In this document: positions 59,539-59,562 of the stretch, piece by piece
Layout of the letters: each line of letters opens with the position of its first letter
Position numbering within the stretch: the first letter of the stretch is position 1
Assembly: GCA_019753175.1 (NCBI GenBank)
Contig: JAIELK010000032.1
Span: forward strand, 1-59,562
Reading direction: 5' to 3'
Length of the DNA stretch: 59,562 nucleotides
Source of the DNA: Hyphomonadaceae bacterium
Lineage (GTDB): Bacteria > Pseudomonadota > Alphaproteobacteria > Caulobacterales > Aquidulcibacteraceae
Notes under the pieces: generated by a model
The model's input: only the letters and a program-made list of their open reading frames with translations
What the model was told of the DNA's origin: nothing
Database searches by the model: none
Program-made: the position numbers and the translations under genes

Positions 59539-59562
59539 TTGGATCAGCGCGGGCCTATCTCC
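59437..59562. mobile_element. Probable left end of an insertion sequence (partial)
   Basis: This is inferred from the abrupt end of the DUF4160 homology exactly at 59437, the TG start, and the tandem 51-bp repeats. No transposase is visible before the window ends at 59562. The IS21 family is a guess based on its habit of carrying several internal terminal repeats. Confidence 0.45.

Noticed and set aside
1-59562. tRNA, rRNA genes and CRISPR arrays
   Set aside because: No cloverleaf with conserved tRNA bases, no ribosomal RNA core sequence and no regularly spaced repeat array was seen; a covariance-model scan would be needed to exclude small RNAs.

Overview
The window is GC-rich, very gene-dense DNA from an alphaproteobacterium, most likely of the Caulobacterales/Hyphomonadaceae type. 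This rests on gene content and order, not on a database comparison: a polyhydroxyalkanoate (PHA) set phaB/phaA/phaR, a yidD - hydrolase - thrS run, the order tlpA/argH/lptM-like/lysA ... DUF4175, the hpt - zinc-ribbon / ftsE-ftsX - DUF218 - plsC - DUF2125 block, and phoR-pstB-phoU-phoB. No rRNA, tRNA or CRISPR array was seen.

Layout. 1-8.1 kb: small membrane proteins, a PduO-type cobalamin adenosyltransferase, rmuC, two exported methyltransferase-like lipoproteins flanking arfB, nudC and a cation diffusion facilitator. 8.1-11.9 kb: the PHA locus. Here phaB and phaA are separated by a SEC-C-motif gene broken by three single-base frameshifts and by a small membrane gene flanked by two inverted copies of a palindromic repeat. 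11.9-18.2 kb: an amidase, an HTH protein and a set of glycosyltransferases. 18.3-24.5 kb: thrS, yidD, an IscU-like scaffold and small exported proteins, including a tandem pair of Cys-rich paralogues. 24.5-26 kb: piuC, divergent from a GEAGEAG-rich lipoprotein, with a Fur-like palindrome between them. 26-38.9 kb: tlpA/argH with overlapping divergent starts, lysA, a double-DTG aspartyl-protease-like lipoprotein, a TetR regulator, a PPC-PPC-PPC-caspase lipoprotein, DUF4175, hpt and a zinc-ribbon protein.

38.9-42.9 kb is a five-gene translationally coupled operon (ftsE-ftsX-DUF218-plsC-DUF2125). Its FtsE has lost the usual Q-loop, Walker B glutamate and H-loop residues. 42.9-47.6 kb: hslO, then the phosphate module phoR | pstB-phoU-phoB. 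A two-unit Pho-box-like direct repeat lies between phoR and pstB, and no pstSCA genes are present. 47.6-53.9 kb: a three-gene RND efflux operon preceded by a long AT-rich inverted repeat; the pump carries an extra domain of about 90-100 residues in a cytoplasmic loop. An M13 peptidase lipoprotein follows and ends at a clear intrinsic terminator.

56-59.56 kb looks accessory: a TIR-Sel1 (11 repeats) protein converges on a TIR-transmembrane/DUF1801 gene pair. Next comes a DUF4160 gene that is frameshifted and cut off exactly where two identical 51-bp tandem repeats begin, probably the end of an insertion sequence that continues past the window. This TIR cluster is the best candidate here for an uncharacterised NAD-linked defence or stress system. 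Single-base indels in several small genes could be real decay or assembly errors, and this should be kept in mind.
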